Source: Pseudonocardia sp. EC080619-01
GTDB lineage: Bacteria; Actinomycetota; Actinomycetes; Mycobacteriales; Pseudonocardiaceae
Length of the DNA stretch: 64,000 nt
Assembly (NCBI RefSeq): GCF_001420995.1
Contig: NZ_CP012186.1
Coordinates: 93,378-157,377 of the forward strand
Direction of reading: 5' to 3'
Shown here in pieces: positions 16,732-26,257 of this stretch (position 1 is its first letter; each line of letters begins with the position of its first letter). Made by a program: the position numbers and the translations under genes. The notes under the pieces are model-generated. The model saw only the letters and a list, made by a program, of their open reading frames with translations. It made no database searches and had not been told where the DNA came from.

Positions 16732-16919
16732 ATGCGGCACCGCTACGAGCGTGACGGGCTGTGGGGCCTGGTGGATCAGCGTGTGGCCCGAGCGTCGGCG
16801 GCGCCCGGGGCCCGGCTCGACAGGCGGGTCGTGGAGGCCACCCGCCAGGCCATCGACGAGGAGACCGACCGCTCGACCGGGACCGTGGCCCGGTTGCGCC
16901 GACGAGTCGACGATGGTTT
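16732..16919 (+). mobile_element. Mu/TniA-type integrase N-terminal remnant
   Basis: The peptide RHRYERDGLWGLVDQRVAR followed by AIDEETDRSTGTVARLRRRV resembles the helix-turn-helix linker of TniA/Mu-type transposases. It breaks off at 16919 against the IS256 fragment. The assignment comes from recalled family patterns. Confidence 0.45.
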
Positions 16920-16975
16920 CCGGGGCGATCACCGGGCGGGCTGCAGCGTGTTCGCACCGCCTGCCGGGCCCTTTG

Positions 16976-17751
16976 AGGCCGTCGCAGACCAGGAAGAGCA
17001 CGTCACGCACGCCGCGGTTCTTCAGGTCGACCAGCACGCTCATCCAGAACTTCGCGCCCTCACCGCCGACGCCCGTCCACAGCCCCAGCACATCCTTGCA
17101 GCCGTCCACGGTGACGCCGATAGCGGCGTAGACCGGCCGGTTGGCCACCTGACCGTCCCGGACCTTGACGTGGACAGCGTCGATGAACACCGCGGCGTAC
17201 ACCGAATCCAACGGCCGGCCGACCCAGTCATTCATCTCGGCGACGACCTTGTCGGTGATCCGCGAGACCGTCTCCTTCGACACCGCCGCCCCATAGAAGT
17301 CAGCGAAATGTGCGGAAATCTCCCCGGTCGTCATTCCTTTCGCATACAGCGACAACACGACCTCGTCGACATCCGTGAGGCGCCGCTGACGCTTCTTCAC
17401 GATCTGCGGCTCGAAAGTGCTGGCCCTGTCTCTCGGAACGTCGATCTCCACGTCACCCGCGGCATCCGAGAGAACCGTCTTCGAGCGGGACCCGTTCCGC
17501 ACGTTGGTAGATTCCCGGCCGGGGGCGGCCCGGTTCTTGTCGTGCCCGAGGTGCTCGGTCATCTCCTCGTTCAGCGCCGTTTCCCAAACATTCTTGGCGA
17601 ACAGCTTCAACAGGCCGTCCGGGCCGGTCAACGCCAGCCCGCGCGCCTTCGCCTCGGCCACCATCGCCGCCGCAGCGGCACACTCCGCCGACGCCTGCCG
17701 AGCAAGCTTCGGGTCACCCTCGCTTGGATCCACAAGGTCCGATGTCATCAC
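16976..17751 (-). pseudogene. IS256-family transposase, 3' truncated
   Basis: From MTSDLVDPSEGD the frame gives a typical IS256 N-terminus (LLKLFAKNVWETALNEEMTE; RNGSRSKTVLSDAAGDVEID) and the first two catalytic acidic regions (VFIDAVHVKVRDGQVANRPV; FLVCDGLKG). It ends at about 16976, at the Mu-type remnant, before the conserved His/Arg block and the catalytic Glu. It is a different lineage from the IS256 element at 15305. Confidence 0.85.
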
Positions 17752-17924
17752 TGTCCGTGCCCATCTCGCCGGACCTCAGCCCGGCGTGTCGGGCCGAAAA
17801 CACCAACCTTGGAACAGTCCCAGGCGGCGCATCGCGACGAGGTCGGGCGGGAAGACGCGGGCGCTGTCGAGCAGGGTTGATCGGGGACGAGTCTTGGTTC
17901 CCATGGGCTTGTCCGGCATCGAGC

Positions 17925-19352
17925 CTACGGCCGGATGATCCCGGGTGGGCCAGTCGGGTGCCACGGCCCGGTGATCGCCAGCACCAGGCCGGGAGTCTGG
18001 ATGCCGGCGAACAGCCACCGCCGGTCTGGGCTGAACGTCGGCCCAGCGAACTCGCTGTTGTTGAGGTCGTTGCGGGCCAGCGTGTACGCCGCGCCGAACG
18101 CATCCACACCGACCAGATGCTGGACACCCATGCCGTCCTCGGCAATAATCACCCCGCCGTGCGGCGACACGGTGATGTTGTCCGGGCCATCATAGTTCGT
18201 GCCGTCCTCGGCCGGTGTGCTGTTGACCGGAAACAGCGCTTTGAGGGTGAGCGTCTGGCAGACTGGGTCGTGGAACCAGATCTGGCCGTCGTGCTCGTTG
18301 ACGCTACTGTCTGCGTGGCGGGCATAGCTAGCGACGATGTAGACGCCGGTCACACCCCACCACGCGCCCTCGAACTTGCGGCTGCGGGTGATCCAGTCGG
18401 CCGACAGCTGGTTGCGGGTGGATACCGAGGCGGCGAGCCGGTCCGGGACGTCGGTCCACTCGACCTTGTAGGTGGTGCCGGGCCGTGTGGCCTCGGACAG
18501 GTCGCCGACGTGCCTGTCGCCGTCCAGCGCGCGCATGGCCTGGAACCGTCCGGCGGTGTCGCTTAGCCCCTGCAGCTCCCACTTCGTGCCGCGGAACCCA
18601 TCCGGCGGGACCCAGCGGTAGAGCAGGCCGTTCGGCCGCGCTGCGTCCTCGGTCAGGTAGATCATCCGGGTGCGCGGATCCACAGCGACGGCCTCGTGCG
18701 CGAATCGACCCAGGAACCTGAGCGGGCTGGGGCTGTTGCCCTTGTTCTCCGGGCCGACCGGACTGACCTCGAAGCAGAAGCCGTGGTCCTTGGTCAAGCC
18801 GTTCGTACCGGCTTTGACCTCGGTCTCCTCACAGGTCAGCCAGGTGCCCCAGGGCGTGACACCGCCGGCGCAGTTGTTGTGGGTGCCAGCGACGGACACG
18901 TACTCGCCGACGCGCTCGCCGTTCTGGCTGACCTCGATATTCGTGGTGCCGCCGCCAGCCGCCGCGTCGTAGGTAAGACCGTCCCGGTTCGGGACCCGGT
19001 GAGGCTCCTTGCCGCTGATCTCGTGGTTGTTGATCAGGGTGTAGCCGCTACCCCGGGGAAAAGCGGCGGTGCCGTCGGTGTCGCTGGGAGTGGGCTCGCC
19101 GCCGTCGGTCAGTCTCGTAATACCCGCCTCGGCAACCACAGTGTAGCGGAACCCGCGCGGTAGCGCGAGCACCTTGCGCGGGTCGGCGAGGACCGAGCCG
19201 TAGCCGACGCCGGGGCGCAGCGACTGGGCGAACGCGGCTGAAGTGGCGACCGTGCCGACGGTTCCGACAACACCGATGCCGAGTCCGGCTAGCGCGGTCG
19301 CGCGCAGCATCGAGCGGCGGGACAACGTGCCCGGTTCCTGCTGTGCAGACAT
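17925..19352 (-). CDS. PhoX-like (DUF839) Tat-exported phosphatase-type protein
   Basis: A 475-residue protein with a Tat signal (LSRRSMLRATALAG, hydrophobic run to about residue 40, AFA-QSL cleavage region). The mature part has PhoX/DUF839 beta-propeller blocks: YTLINNHEISG, GTHNNCAGGVTPWGTWLTCE, HEAVAVDPRTRMIYLTEDA, DGPDNITVSPHGGVIIAEDG. PhoX enzymes are calcium/iron alkaline phosphatases acting outside the membrane. The Cys and Glu of the TWLTCEE block, which belong to the metal site in PhoX, are present. The start follows GAAAGAGGGGCC. It is monocistronic, between an IS256 fragment and IS scraps; phosphate regulation cannot be seen. Confidence 0.83.
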   Translation of the reverse strand: MSAQQEPGTLSRRSMLRATALAGLGIGVVGTVGTVATSAAFAQSLRPGVGYGSVLADPRKVLALPRGFRYTVVAEAGITRLTDGGEPTPSDTDGTAAFPRGSGYTLINNHEISGKEPHRVPNRDGLTYDAAAGGGTTNIEVSQNGERVGEYVSVAGTHNNCAGGVTPWGTWLTCEETEVKAGTNGLTKDHGFCFEVSPVGPENKGNSPSPLRFLGRFAHEAVAVDPRTRMIYLTEDAARPNGLLYRWVPPDGFRGTKWELQGLSDTAGRFQAMRALDGDRHVGDLSEATRPGTTYKVEWTDVPDRLAASVSTRNQLSADWITRSRKFEGAWWGVTGVYIVASYARHADSSVNEHDGQIWFHDPVCQTLTLKALFPVNSTPAEDGTNYDGPDNITVSPHGGVIIAEDGMGVQHLVGVDAFGAAYTLARNDLNNSEFAGPTFSPDRRWLFAGIQTPGLVLAITGPWHPTGPPGIIRP

Positions 19353-19448
19353 GGCCCCTCTTTCGAGTGATGGGGAGACCAGGTCACCTCAGAGGGCCGA
19401 TGCGTCAAGCGGCGGAACGAACAGTGACAGCCGCCCGACATCGTGACA

Positions 19449-19757
19449 AATAATCCTGACATCCACGGCGAGCACGATCCACCCCTCGGTGGCCCACGGC
19501 AGCGGCAACGACGCCAGCGGCCTACAGATCCGCTCGGGTTCGACCCGGCCACGGTTGAGCGCGTCGTACACCGCCCCGTGCCCGCGCCGGTGCTCGGCCA
19601 CCAGCGTCAGCTCGACCAGCGTCGTGACCGGCCCATCAGCGCAGAGCACCGCCTCGGTCAGCTCCACCAGCGCATCGGCCCGCGCCGTGAACGACGTGTA
19701 GAACTCGTGCCGGAACCGGGACAAGTCCCCGAGCGGCCCGAGTTCTCCCCGACCCAT
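19449..19757 (-). mobile_element. transposase N-terminal fragment
   Basis: About 100 residues (LSRFRHEFYTSFTARADALV; EHRRGHGAVYDALNRGRVEP; LPWATEGWIVLAVDV) match the N-terminus of a large actinobacterial DDE transposase family, recalled as related to IS701. The frame degenerates after LAVDV near 19449. On the plus strand at about 19750-19785 a ten-codon IS5 scrap (PTHPWGCHRR) overlaps its start, so this is a pile-up of transposon ends. Confidence 0.6.
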
Positions 19758-20135
19758 CCCTGGGGGTGCCACCGTCGCAAGGGTCCCGGACCGGGTCGTA
19801 TTCGATCATGTGATCGCCGCCCTGGTACATGACCGTGCCCGACCTCGGCCCTGTCATCGACTCGCCGCTGCTCGAACCCACGCTAGCCGGGATCCCGGAC
19901 ATGATCGGCCCGCTAACGCAAGCATGATGGTGTATCGCCCGGACGAACGCGACCAGGCCCTGGCCGTCGCGGCCGACCGGGTCGCGCAGTGTCCCGAGAG
20001 GGTCTACCGTAACTCGGTGCTGCGTGAACGCGCGGTCGAGCTGGCGACCAGGGCCCATCAGCAGTTCGTCGAGCACTTCGGGCCGCCCTCGTCGTCTTCG
20101 ACACGGCGAGGGCACAGCCCCACCTCGCCGCCTAC

Positions 20136-21107
20136 CTACAGACCCGACTCGCCACTGGACCCACGGGGGAGATCGTGGGTGACCGGGCGGAGGGGCTCGC
20201 AGACGGCACCATCGCCGAGGCGATGGCCGCCGAGTTTAGAGCTCGCGCGGATTGGTTGGTGGTCACGGGCGTCGGGTAGGTCGGGTGTCCCAGCGGTGGG
20301 TGATCCAGGCCTCTGCCGGATCAGGCTACGGAGTGTGATGATCGTGTCGGCGAGGTCGAAGAATGCGTCGAGGACGGTTTCGCGGCGTTCGTAGCAGCGC
20401 TGCAGCCGGTTGAAGCCGTTGTGCCAGGCGTTCGTGCGCTCGATGTGCCAGCGGCGGGTGGCCTGGACCGGCGCCTTCTTACCCTTGTGCGCGATCTCGC
20501 CGCGCAGACCTCGTTCGGCCAGCTTGTCGCGGGTCTTGCCCGAATCGTAGCCGGCGTCGAGATGCACGGTGATCTCGTCGGGCAGCGGTCCGAGAGCACC
20601 GAGGTGGTCGAGGGTGGGGCCCAGCAGTGGGGAGTCGTGCCGGTTGGCCCCGGCCAGAACTCGGCCCAGCGGGATGCCATGGCCCTCGACGAGCACTGAG
20701 CGCTTCATGCCCAGTTTGCGCCGGTCAACCGGCGACGGACCGGCGACCTCACCACCGCCGGGGGCCTTGGTGATGGCGCCGTCGACGGCAACGTCGTGAA
20801 GCAGCAGACCGACGATGCGGTCGTAGGCGTCCAGGGCGATCCGGCGCAGCTGGGCGAAGACCCCGAGCCGGATCCACTCGTCGCGCCGCGCCCGCAGGGT
20901 GCTCGCTGAGCAGGTTCTGTCGGCGACGCCCTGATACGAGCAGCCGAACCGCAGCACCTGCAGGAGCTTGTCGAACACGATCCGATCGGCGATCCGGCGG
21001 CGGTGACACCCCCACGGATGAGTGGGCACGAATTCCTCCCGGCTAGGCAGCAGTGCGGCGAACTGGTCCCACAAGGGCTCGGTCAGCCATGATGGCAGGG
21101 CGGGCAC
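20136..21107 (-). CDS. IS5-family transposase, intact
   Basis: From MPALPSWLTEPLWDQFAALL it carries all blocks: helix-turn-helix (FGCSYQGVADRTCSASTLRA), first Asp (HDVAVDGAITKAPGGG), second Asp (HLDAGYDSGKTRDKLAE) and catalytic Glu (WHIERTNAWHNGFNRLQRCY). The last 33 codons read out of the element into host DNA. This is the only IS5 copy here with both its start and its catalytic triad, so it could mobilise the others. Confidence 0.9.
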   Translation of the reverse strand: MPALPSWLTEPLWDQFAALLPSREEFVPTHPWGCHRRRIADRIVFDKLLQVLRFGCSYQGVADRTCSASTLRARRDEWIRLGVFAQLRRIALDAYDRIVGLLLHDVAVDGAITKAPGGGEVAGPSPVDRRKLGMKRSVLVEGHGIPLGRVLAGANRHDSPLLGPTLDHLGALGPLPDEITVHLDAGYDSGKTRDKLAERGLRGEIAHKGKKAPVQATRRWHIERTNAWHNGFNRLQRCYERRETVLDAFFDLADTIITLRSLIRQRPGSPTAGTPDLPDARDHQPIRASSKLGGHRLGDGAVCEPLRPVTHDLPRGSSGESGL

Positions 21108-21223
21108 GGAGCCTCCAGATGATCACGAAGCGTAAGCACCTTCATGATCGGAGGCCCCGTGCCCGTCCATGTCACCGGACACACCTCAGCTACCAACCCG
21201 TGATCATTCCGCGCGAGCTCTTA
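20236..21223 (-). mobile_element. IS5-family element copy 3, complete
   Basis: The 988-bp element has matching ends (TTAGAGCTCGCGCGGATTGG at the left; GCGCGAGCTCTTA at the right) and a TTA/TTA target duplication. The 810 bp at 20236-21045 appear identical to 3331-4140 in inverted orientation. It interrupts the unknown gene described above. Confidence 0.9.
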
Positions 21224-21432
21224 CGGTGTTCGAGCACCACGGGACCGGCGGGTGTGACGGGGTTGACATCGAGCTGCTTTGGGTGTTGCCTCGTTAATGG
21301 TTCTAAGATCGCACCTTGATGAGCGGGTGGCTGTTGCCCGAGTTGCACGGGAGGCCCCACGCGGGCCCGGCTGCAACTCGGTACGACTACGGCGACCTCA
21401 TCCGACCGGCCGTTTCCTCAGGAGGAAGTTCC

Positions 21433-22104
21433 ATGGCCATCTCCAGCAACGGCCACGTCTCGTCCCACGCCGATGGAGCTGGCAAGCTGCGCGGCTACTC
21501 CGCGTGGAGCCTGTTCCAGAAGGGGCTCTTGGGTGGGGAGTGGCCGCGGGTCTGGCGTGAGCACGAGCTGGCCGACAGCTACGACGTGGTGATCGTCGGT
21601 GGTGGTGTGCACGGCTTGGCGACCGCGTACTACCTGGCGGTCAACCACGGCATCACCAACGTCGCCGTGCTGGAGAAGTCCTATATCGGCAGCGGCGGGT
21701 CGGGGCGGAACACCGCGATCTTGCGGTCGAACTACCTGACCCCGGAGGGTGTGCGGTTCTACGACCGGTCGGTGAAGCTCTACGAGCATCTGGCCGCGGA
21801 GCTGAACTTCAACGTGATGTTCTCCCAGCGCGGGCATATGACGTTGGCGCACAACGACTCTTCGTTGCGGACGATGCGGTGGCGGGCCGAGGTCAACAAG
21901 ATGCAGGGCGTCGACTCCGATGTGATCAGTCCGGACAAGATCAAGGAACTGGTCCCGCACATGGACACCTCACCGTATGCGGGCGCTGGTTTGCTGGCGG
22001 CCTTCGGTGGTGAGGCGGACCCACGTTCGGCGGACCGCGCCGCTCGGTTCCCGCCGCGAGGTGGTCAGGCCAGCGGTGGCGAGCGCCTTGAGCTGTTTGG
22101 ATAG
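21433..22104 (+). pseudogene. sarcosine-oxidase beta-like FAD oxidoreductase, 3' truncated
   Basis: ATG 21433 follows a strong GGAGGAAG site. After about 45 residues comes an FAD-binding Rossmann motif (YDVVIVGGGVHGLATAYYLA) and LEKSYIGSGGSGRNTAILRS, typical of the DAO/SoxB family, which oxidatively demethylates N-methyl amino acids. Around residue 185 (PYAGAGLLAAFGG, near 21995) the family sequence stops and the frame runs into the opposite-strand winged-helix gene. About half the FAD protein is missing and no soxADG partners are nearby. Confidence 0.8.
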
Positions 22105-22311
22105 GGCCGAGTCGGTCAGTCCCACCCGATCGCGGACGAAGCCGAACTCGACCTCGCCTGCCGCGAGAAGGGTGGCAGTGATGCGCAACCGGGTTGTTCG
22201 CCGACGCTCCTCGTGACCACGAGTTGAGCGGGGTCCGTCGTTCGCGGTGACGACGCGGTGGGGGCGGGTGCGGGGCCCGATGGCGTTGGTGTGCGACGAC
22301 AGCGTGATCAT
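21970..22311 (-). CDS. winged-helix regulator, probably truncated
   Basis: The 113-residue frame contains a MarR/PadR-like winged helix (LLAAGEVEFGFVRDRVGLTD; SALSKQLKALATAGLTTSRR; RRTWVRLTTEGRQQ). The length is near that of small single-domain regulators. Its end lies at the junction with the broken FAD gene, so its natural C-terminus is uncertain. ATG 22311 is the likely start. Confidence 0.55.
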   Translation of the reverse strand: MITLSSHTNAIGPRTRPHRVVTANDGPRSTRGHEERRRTTRLRITATLLAAGEVEFGFVRDRVGLTDSALSKQLKALATAGLTTSRREPSGAVRRTWVRLTTEGRQQTSARIR

Positions 22312-22335
22312 GTCGGGCCGTCGGTGGAGGCGGTG

Positions 22336-22375
22336 GGCCCTCCCGGTCGGGGTACCAGCCAGTCCCGGGAGGGCC
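22336..22375 (+). terminator. 11-bp hairpin ahead of the mobile unit
   Basis: GGCCCTCCCGG (22336-22346) pairs with CCGGGAGGGCC (22365-22375) over an 18-base loop. It may be a terminator protecting the mobile unit from upstream transcription, or part of its left end. No T-run. Confidence 0.4.
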
Positions 22376-22399
22376 ACCTCAGGCGCGCGGGAGGCGCCC

Positions 22400-23008
22400 G
22401 TGGTCACGGTAGGCAAGAACGTCGTAGAGGTTGAAGCCCGGCTGGTGGCCGGTCGGCTGGAGTGCCGGTGTGGGGGTCGGCTGCGGCCGTGGGGGCATGC
22501 CCGGGCGCGGGTGCTGCGCGGGACGGGTGCGCTCGGGTGGCGGCTGCGGCCGCGTCGGGCGCGGTGTTCGGGCTGCGGCACCACGCACGTGCTGTTGCCG
22601 GTGGGGGTGCTGGCCCGGCGCGCGGATCTGGTGGCGGTGATCGGCGCGGCGTTGGCGCTGGCCGCGACCGGGTGGGGGCACCGACGGGTCGCCGAGCGGG
22701 TAGGTCGGGCGGCGGGAACGGTGCGCGGCTGGCTGCGCCGGTGGCGGGCCCGGGCCGAGGGGCTGCGCGTGGAGTTCACCGCGCTGGCGGCGGCGCTGGA
22801 TCCGTTGGCCGCGATGCCCGATCCGGCCTCGTCCGGGACGGGGGATGCGGTCGCGGCGCTGCTGGCCGCGGCGGCAGCGGTGACCCGGCGCTGGGCCGCG
22901 ACGGTGGACGGGTTGTCGCCGTGGGAGCTGGCCGGCGCGGTGACGTCCGGGCGGCTGCTGGCCCCGCCGAGCTCGACGGAGTCGATCAACACCAGATGCC
23001 CCTGGTGA
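22400..23008 (+). CDS. zinc-ribbon/HTH protein of a three-gene mobile unit (DUF6431-like)
   Basis: A GTG-started 202-residue protein. Residues about 15-55 have two Cys pairs (LECRCGG and ARCSGCGTTHVLLP) that can form a zinc ribbon. Residues about 75-115 form a helix-turn-helix (WGHRRVAERVGRAAGTVRGW). I associate this layout with DUF6431 proteins, which accompany DDE integrases in actinobacteria. It is followed after 63 bases by the integrase and then the ATPase, suggesting a target-binding or regulatory role in transposition. Confidence 0.6.
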   Translation: MVTVGKNVVEVEARLVAGRLECRCGGRLRPWGHARARVLRGTGALGWRLRPRRARCSGCGTTHVLLPVGVLARRADLVAVIGAALALAATGWGHRRVAERVGRAAGTVRGWLRRWRARAEGLRVEFTALAAALDPLAAMPDPASSGTGDAVAALLAAAAAVTRRWAATVDGLSPWELAGAVTSGRLLAPPSSTESINTRCPW

Positions 23009-23071
23009 GGTGATCACTCCGGCCACGACGCTCCGCGCGGACGATCTTCGACCGCGACAGAGGAGTGATCG

Positions 23072-24525
23072 GTGAGCCAAACCGACAACGACGCACGCCG
23101 CCGAGCCGAGCGGGCCCGGCGGGTGGCGCTGTTTCGCTACGAGTTGATCCAGGAGGTGATCGACCCGACGCTGACCGCGCGCCAGCGCGGGAAGCTGGTG
23201 CGCGAGCTGGCCGAACGGGCGCATCCGGGCCCGTTCGCCGAGCCGGTGCAGGTCACCCGGCACACCATCGACCGGTGGGTCCGGGCCTGGCGGGTCGGCG
23301 GGTTCGAAGCGCTGGTGCCCCAGCCGGCCAAGGTCACTGCCCGGACCCCGCCCGAGGTGCTCGCGACGGCGGCGGCGCTCAAGCGGGAGAACCCGGGCCG
23401 CACCGCCGCACAGATCACCCGGATCCTGCGCGCCCAGTCCGGTTGGGCCCCCAACGAACGCACCCTGCAGCGCCACTTCGAACGCCTCGAGCTGGGACTG
23501 ATCGTCGACGAGGCCGGCCACGAGCAGCGGCTCACCGCGGCCCCGGCGGCCTTCGGGCGCTTCGAGGCTGACCGTCCCGACGAGCTCTGGGTCGGCGACG
23601 CACTGCACGGCCCGCAGATCGCCGGGCACAAGGTCTACCTGTTCGCGTTCCTGGACGACCGGAGCCGGGCGGTGATGGCCGCCCGGTTCGGGTTCTCCGA
23701 GGACACCGTGCGGCTCGCGGCGGCGCTACGCCCGGCGCTGGCCTCGCGCGGAGTCCCCGAAAGCATTTATGTCGATAATGGTTCAGCGTTTGTCGACTCG
23801 TGGCTGCTGCGCGGCTGTGCCAGCCTCGGCATCAAGCTGGTCCATTCCACCCCGGGCCGACCCCAAGGCAGGGGAAAAATCGAGCGCTTCTTCCGCACCG
23901 TCCGGGAGCAGTTCCTCGTCGAGATCACTCCCGATCGGGCCGCCGAGATCGCCGATCTGGCCGAGCTCAACCGCTTGTTCACCGCCTGGGTCGAGACTGA
24001 GTACCACCCCCGCACCCACTCCGAGACCGCGGGGTCGCGCCGATGGCGCGCTGGCTCGACGGGCTGGCTTCCCCGTTGCCGCGGCCCACCCCCGCGCAGC
24101 TGCGCGAGGCGTTCCTGTGGTCCGAGCACCGCACCGTGGCCAAGACGGCCACGGTCTCGCTGCACGGCAACACCTACCAGGTCGACGAACTGTTGGTCGG
24201 GCGCAAGGTCGAGCTGGTGTTCGACCCGTTCGATCTCACCGAACTGGTGGTGCGCTATTCCGGGCGCGAGTTCGGGACCGCGGTCGCCCACCACATCGGG
24301 CGCCACGCCCACCCCAAGGCCCGCCCCGAAATCCCCGACACCACCCTGGAACCGACCGGGATCGACTACCTACGGCTGATCGACACCACCCACACCGAAC
24401 GGCTCGAAGGTCGTATCAACTACAGCGCTCTGCTCGAGCGCCACCACTCCAATACGCCGGTCGAACCAGAATCAGTCGAACTCACCATCCCGGAACTTCA
24501 GGCGCAGGAGACTCAGGATGATTGA
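23072..24525 (+). pseudogene. rve-type DDE integrase, frameshifted
   Basis: GTG 23072 follows GAGGAGTGATCG. Residues 1-150 hold helix-turn-helix segments (TRHTIDRWVRAWRVGGFEAL; KRENPGRTAAQITRILR). The catalytic core follows: ELWVGDALHGPQIAGHKVYL (Asp), ESIYVDNGSAFVDSWLL (Asp) and PQGRGKIERFFRTVREQFL (Glu). At about 24030, after HPRTHSETAG, the family continues in another frame as MARWLDGLASPLPRPTPAQL and LHGNTYQVDELLVGRKVELV to TGA 24525. All catalytic residues precede the shift. It may be a real mutation, a base-call error or programmed. Confidence 0.8.
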
Positions 24526-25330
24526 CCAGCTCAGCGGCTACTTCGGATTTTCCCGCACCCCATTCGGCCGTGACCTCGCGCCGGGAATGCTGCATCGTCA
24601 CCACGCCCACGGCGAAGCGGTCGCCCGCATCCAGTGGTGCATCGGCGAACACGCCCTCGGAGTGATCACCGGCGAGGTCGGGGTCGGCAAGACCGTCGCG
24701 GTCCGCGCCGCGCTGGCCGGCATCGACCCCGCCCGCCACATCGTCATCTACCTCGGCAACCCCGACGTCGGCACCCGCGGGATCCAGCACGCCATCGTCA
24801 CCGCCCTCGGCGGGGTTCCCCGCCCGCACCGGGCCACCCTGATCCCGCAAGCCCTCGACGCGCTGGCCACCGAGTACGCCGAGCGGGGCCGTGTCCCCGT
24901 CGTGGTCCTCGACGAAGCCCACCAGCTCTCCCACGAGCAACTCGAGGGGGTGCGGATGCTCACGAACCACGACATGGACTCCAGCAGCCCGCTGGCCTGC
25001 CTGCTCGTCGGCCAACCCACCCTCCGCCGCAAGATCAAGCTCGGGATGCTCGCCGCGCTCGACCAGCGCATCGCAGTGCGCTACCACCTCGGCGGCATGA
25101 CCGGCGACGAAACGGTCAGCTACCTTCGCCACCACCTCACACTGGTCGGCCGCTCGGACACACTGTTCTCCGACGACGCCGTCTCACTGATCCACACCAC
25201 CAGCCGCGGCGCGCCAAGGGCGGTCAACAACCTCGCGCTGCAGTCGCTGCTGGCCGCCTACGCCGCCGACAAGACCATCGTCGACGAGTCCAGCGCACGC
25301 ACCGCCGTGACGGAGGTGACGACAGAATGA
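24518..25330 (+). CDS. AAA ATPase of the mobile unit (TniB/ExeA-like)
   Basis: A 270-residue protein with Walker A GEVGVGKT (about residue 50), Walker B VPVVVLDEAHQLS (about 125) and sensor/arginine regions (LVGQPTLRRKIKLGMLAALD; TTSRGAPRAVNNLALQSLLA). The start ATGATTGAC overlaps the integrase stop by 8 bases, implying translational coupling. TniB/TnsC-type ATPases activate the DDE transposase and choose target DNA. A GC-rich hairpin follows at 25356-25386. Confidence 0.85.
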   Translation: MIDQLSGYFGFSRTPFGRDLAPGMLHRHHAHGEAVARIQWCIGEHALGVITGEVGVGKTVAVRAALAGIDPARHIVIYLGNPDVGTRGIQHAIVTALGGVPRPHRATLIPQALDALATEYAERGRVPVVVLDEAHQLSHEQLEGVRMLTNHDMDSSSPLACLLVGQPTLRRKIKLGMLAALDQRIAVRYHLGGMTGDETVSYLRHHLTLVGRSDTLFSDDAVSLIHTTSRGAPRAVNNLALQSLLAAYAADKTIVDESSARTAVTEVTTE

Positions 25331-25355
25331 CCACCACCGCGACAACCTGACCACC

Positions 25356-25386
25356 AGCCCCGCCCGGCACCCAGCCCGGCGGGGCT
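25356..25386 (+). terminator. hairpin after the ATPase gene
   Basis: AGCCCCGCC (25356-25364) pairs with GGCGGGGCT (25378-25386) over a 13-base loop, 26 bases after the ATPase stop. There is no long T-run. It could also mark the end of the mobile unit. Confidence 0.5.
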
Positions 25387-25461
25387 ACTCATGTCGCACG
25401 GTGAACATCGCGGACGTCACCGACATGGACACGACGAACGTCGCGCAACACCGCGTCGGCG

Positions 25462-26253
25462 GTGTGGATGTCGGTGCGCCGCGTCGTCGGAGCCTGGACC
25501 GACCCGCGAGTGCGGGAGCTGCTGAGCCCGGCCCGCGGACGTGGTCTCGATGTACGCAGGTTCATCGGCCAGGGCGGCTCGCTGTTCCTCATCGCCGACC
25601 AACAGCAAGCCGCGGAGGCCGTGCCGGTCTTGACCGCGCTGGCCGAACACTTCCTGCGCACCGCGCAGGACATGGCCAATGACTACCGGCGCGGCGGGTC
25701 GACCCGCCAGTCACCGTGGTGTTCGACGAGCTGGCCAACGGCACCCCGGTCCCACGGTTGGCTGAGGTCATCTCCGACGCCGCGGGACGAGGAGTCGTGA
25801 TCCACCTGGGCCGCGCAGTCCCTCGCCCAGCTCGAACGGCTCTTCGGCTCCGTCGGCGAGCGCGAGGTGCGCGACAACACCACCACCCTCACCGCCTGGG
25901 GCGGGATCAAAGACGACCGCACCCTGCAGTGGCTGTCCGACATCTGCGGAACCTACGAACGCACCCGCCGCCAGAGCCACGCCGACGGGCTGTTTAGCCG
26001 GGAACGCCACAGCTACAGCACCGAAACCGTCCCGGTGATGCGCCCCGGACAGATCCGCGAGCTGCCCTCCGGGCAGGTACTGGCAATCCACCGAGGCGTC
26101 CGCTGCTTCGTCGCCCACGCCGTCGACGTCACCCAGCGGCCCGACAGCACCCAGATCGATGCCGACGTCGCCACGCTGCGCGACGGCACCGCGATCCCGA
26201 TCGACGACCGCGGCTACCGCACCGGATCCCCGCACAGCGAGCGAAGGACCTAA
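25462..26253 (+). pseudogene. conjugative coupling protein (TraG/TraD type) remnant
   Basis: Pieces in alternating frames form one C-terminal ATPase half: FIGQGGSLFLIADQQQAAEA, then VVFDELANGTPVPRLAEVIS (Walker B-like), then SLAQLERLFGSVGEREVRDN with TTLTAWGGIKDDRTLQWLSD and RPGQIRELPSGQVLAIHRGV. These blocks are typical of type IV secretion coupling proteins (AAA motor). At least two frameshifts (about 25685 and 25800) and the loss of the Walker A half mean it is dead. It suggests that a conjugative element once lay here. Confidence 0.75.
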
Positions 26254-26257
26254 AGCC

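Larger units (their letters stand above)
19829..21297 (+). pseudogene. unknown gene broken by frameshifts and IS5 copy 3
   Basis: Three consecutive open pieces in different frames: MTVPDLGPVIDSPLLEPTLA (19829), MMVYRPDERDQALAVAADRV (from about 19924) and LVVFDTARAQPHLAAYLQTR (from 20088). The last is cut by IS5 at a TTA duplication. Removing IS5 (20236-21223) restores the frame across the join as EAMAAEF-TVFEHHGTGGCDG and ends at TAA 21295-21297. Codon use is gene-like. I do not recognise the family. The earlier frame changes show that it was already decaying or contains base-call errors. Confidence 0.5.

Noticed and set aside
16705..17751. Single 348-residue IS256 transposase
   Set aside because: Only the first part (to about 16976) is IS256; the rest of the frame is antisense to a Mu/TniA-type remnant.
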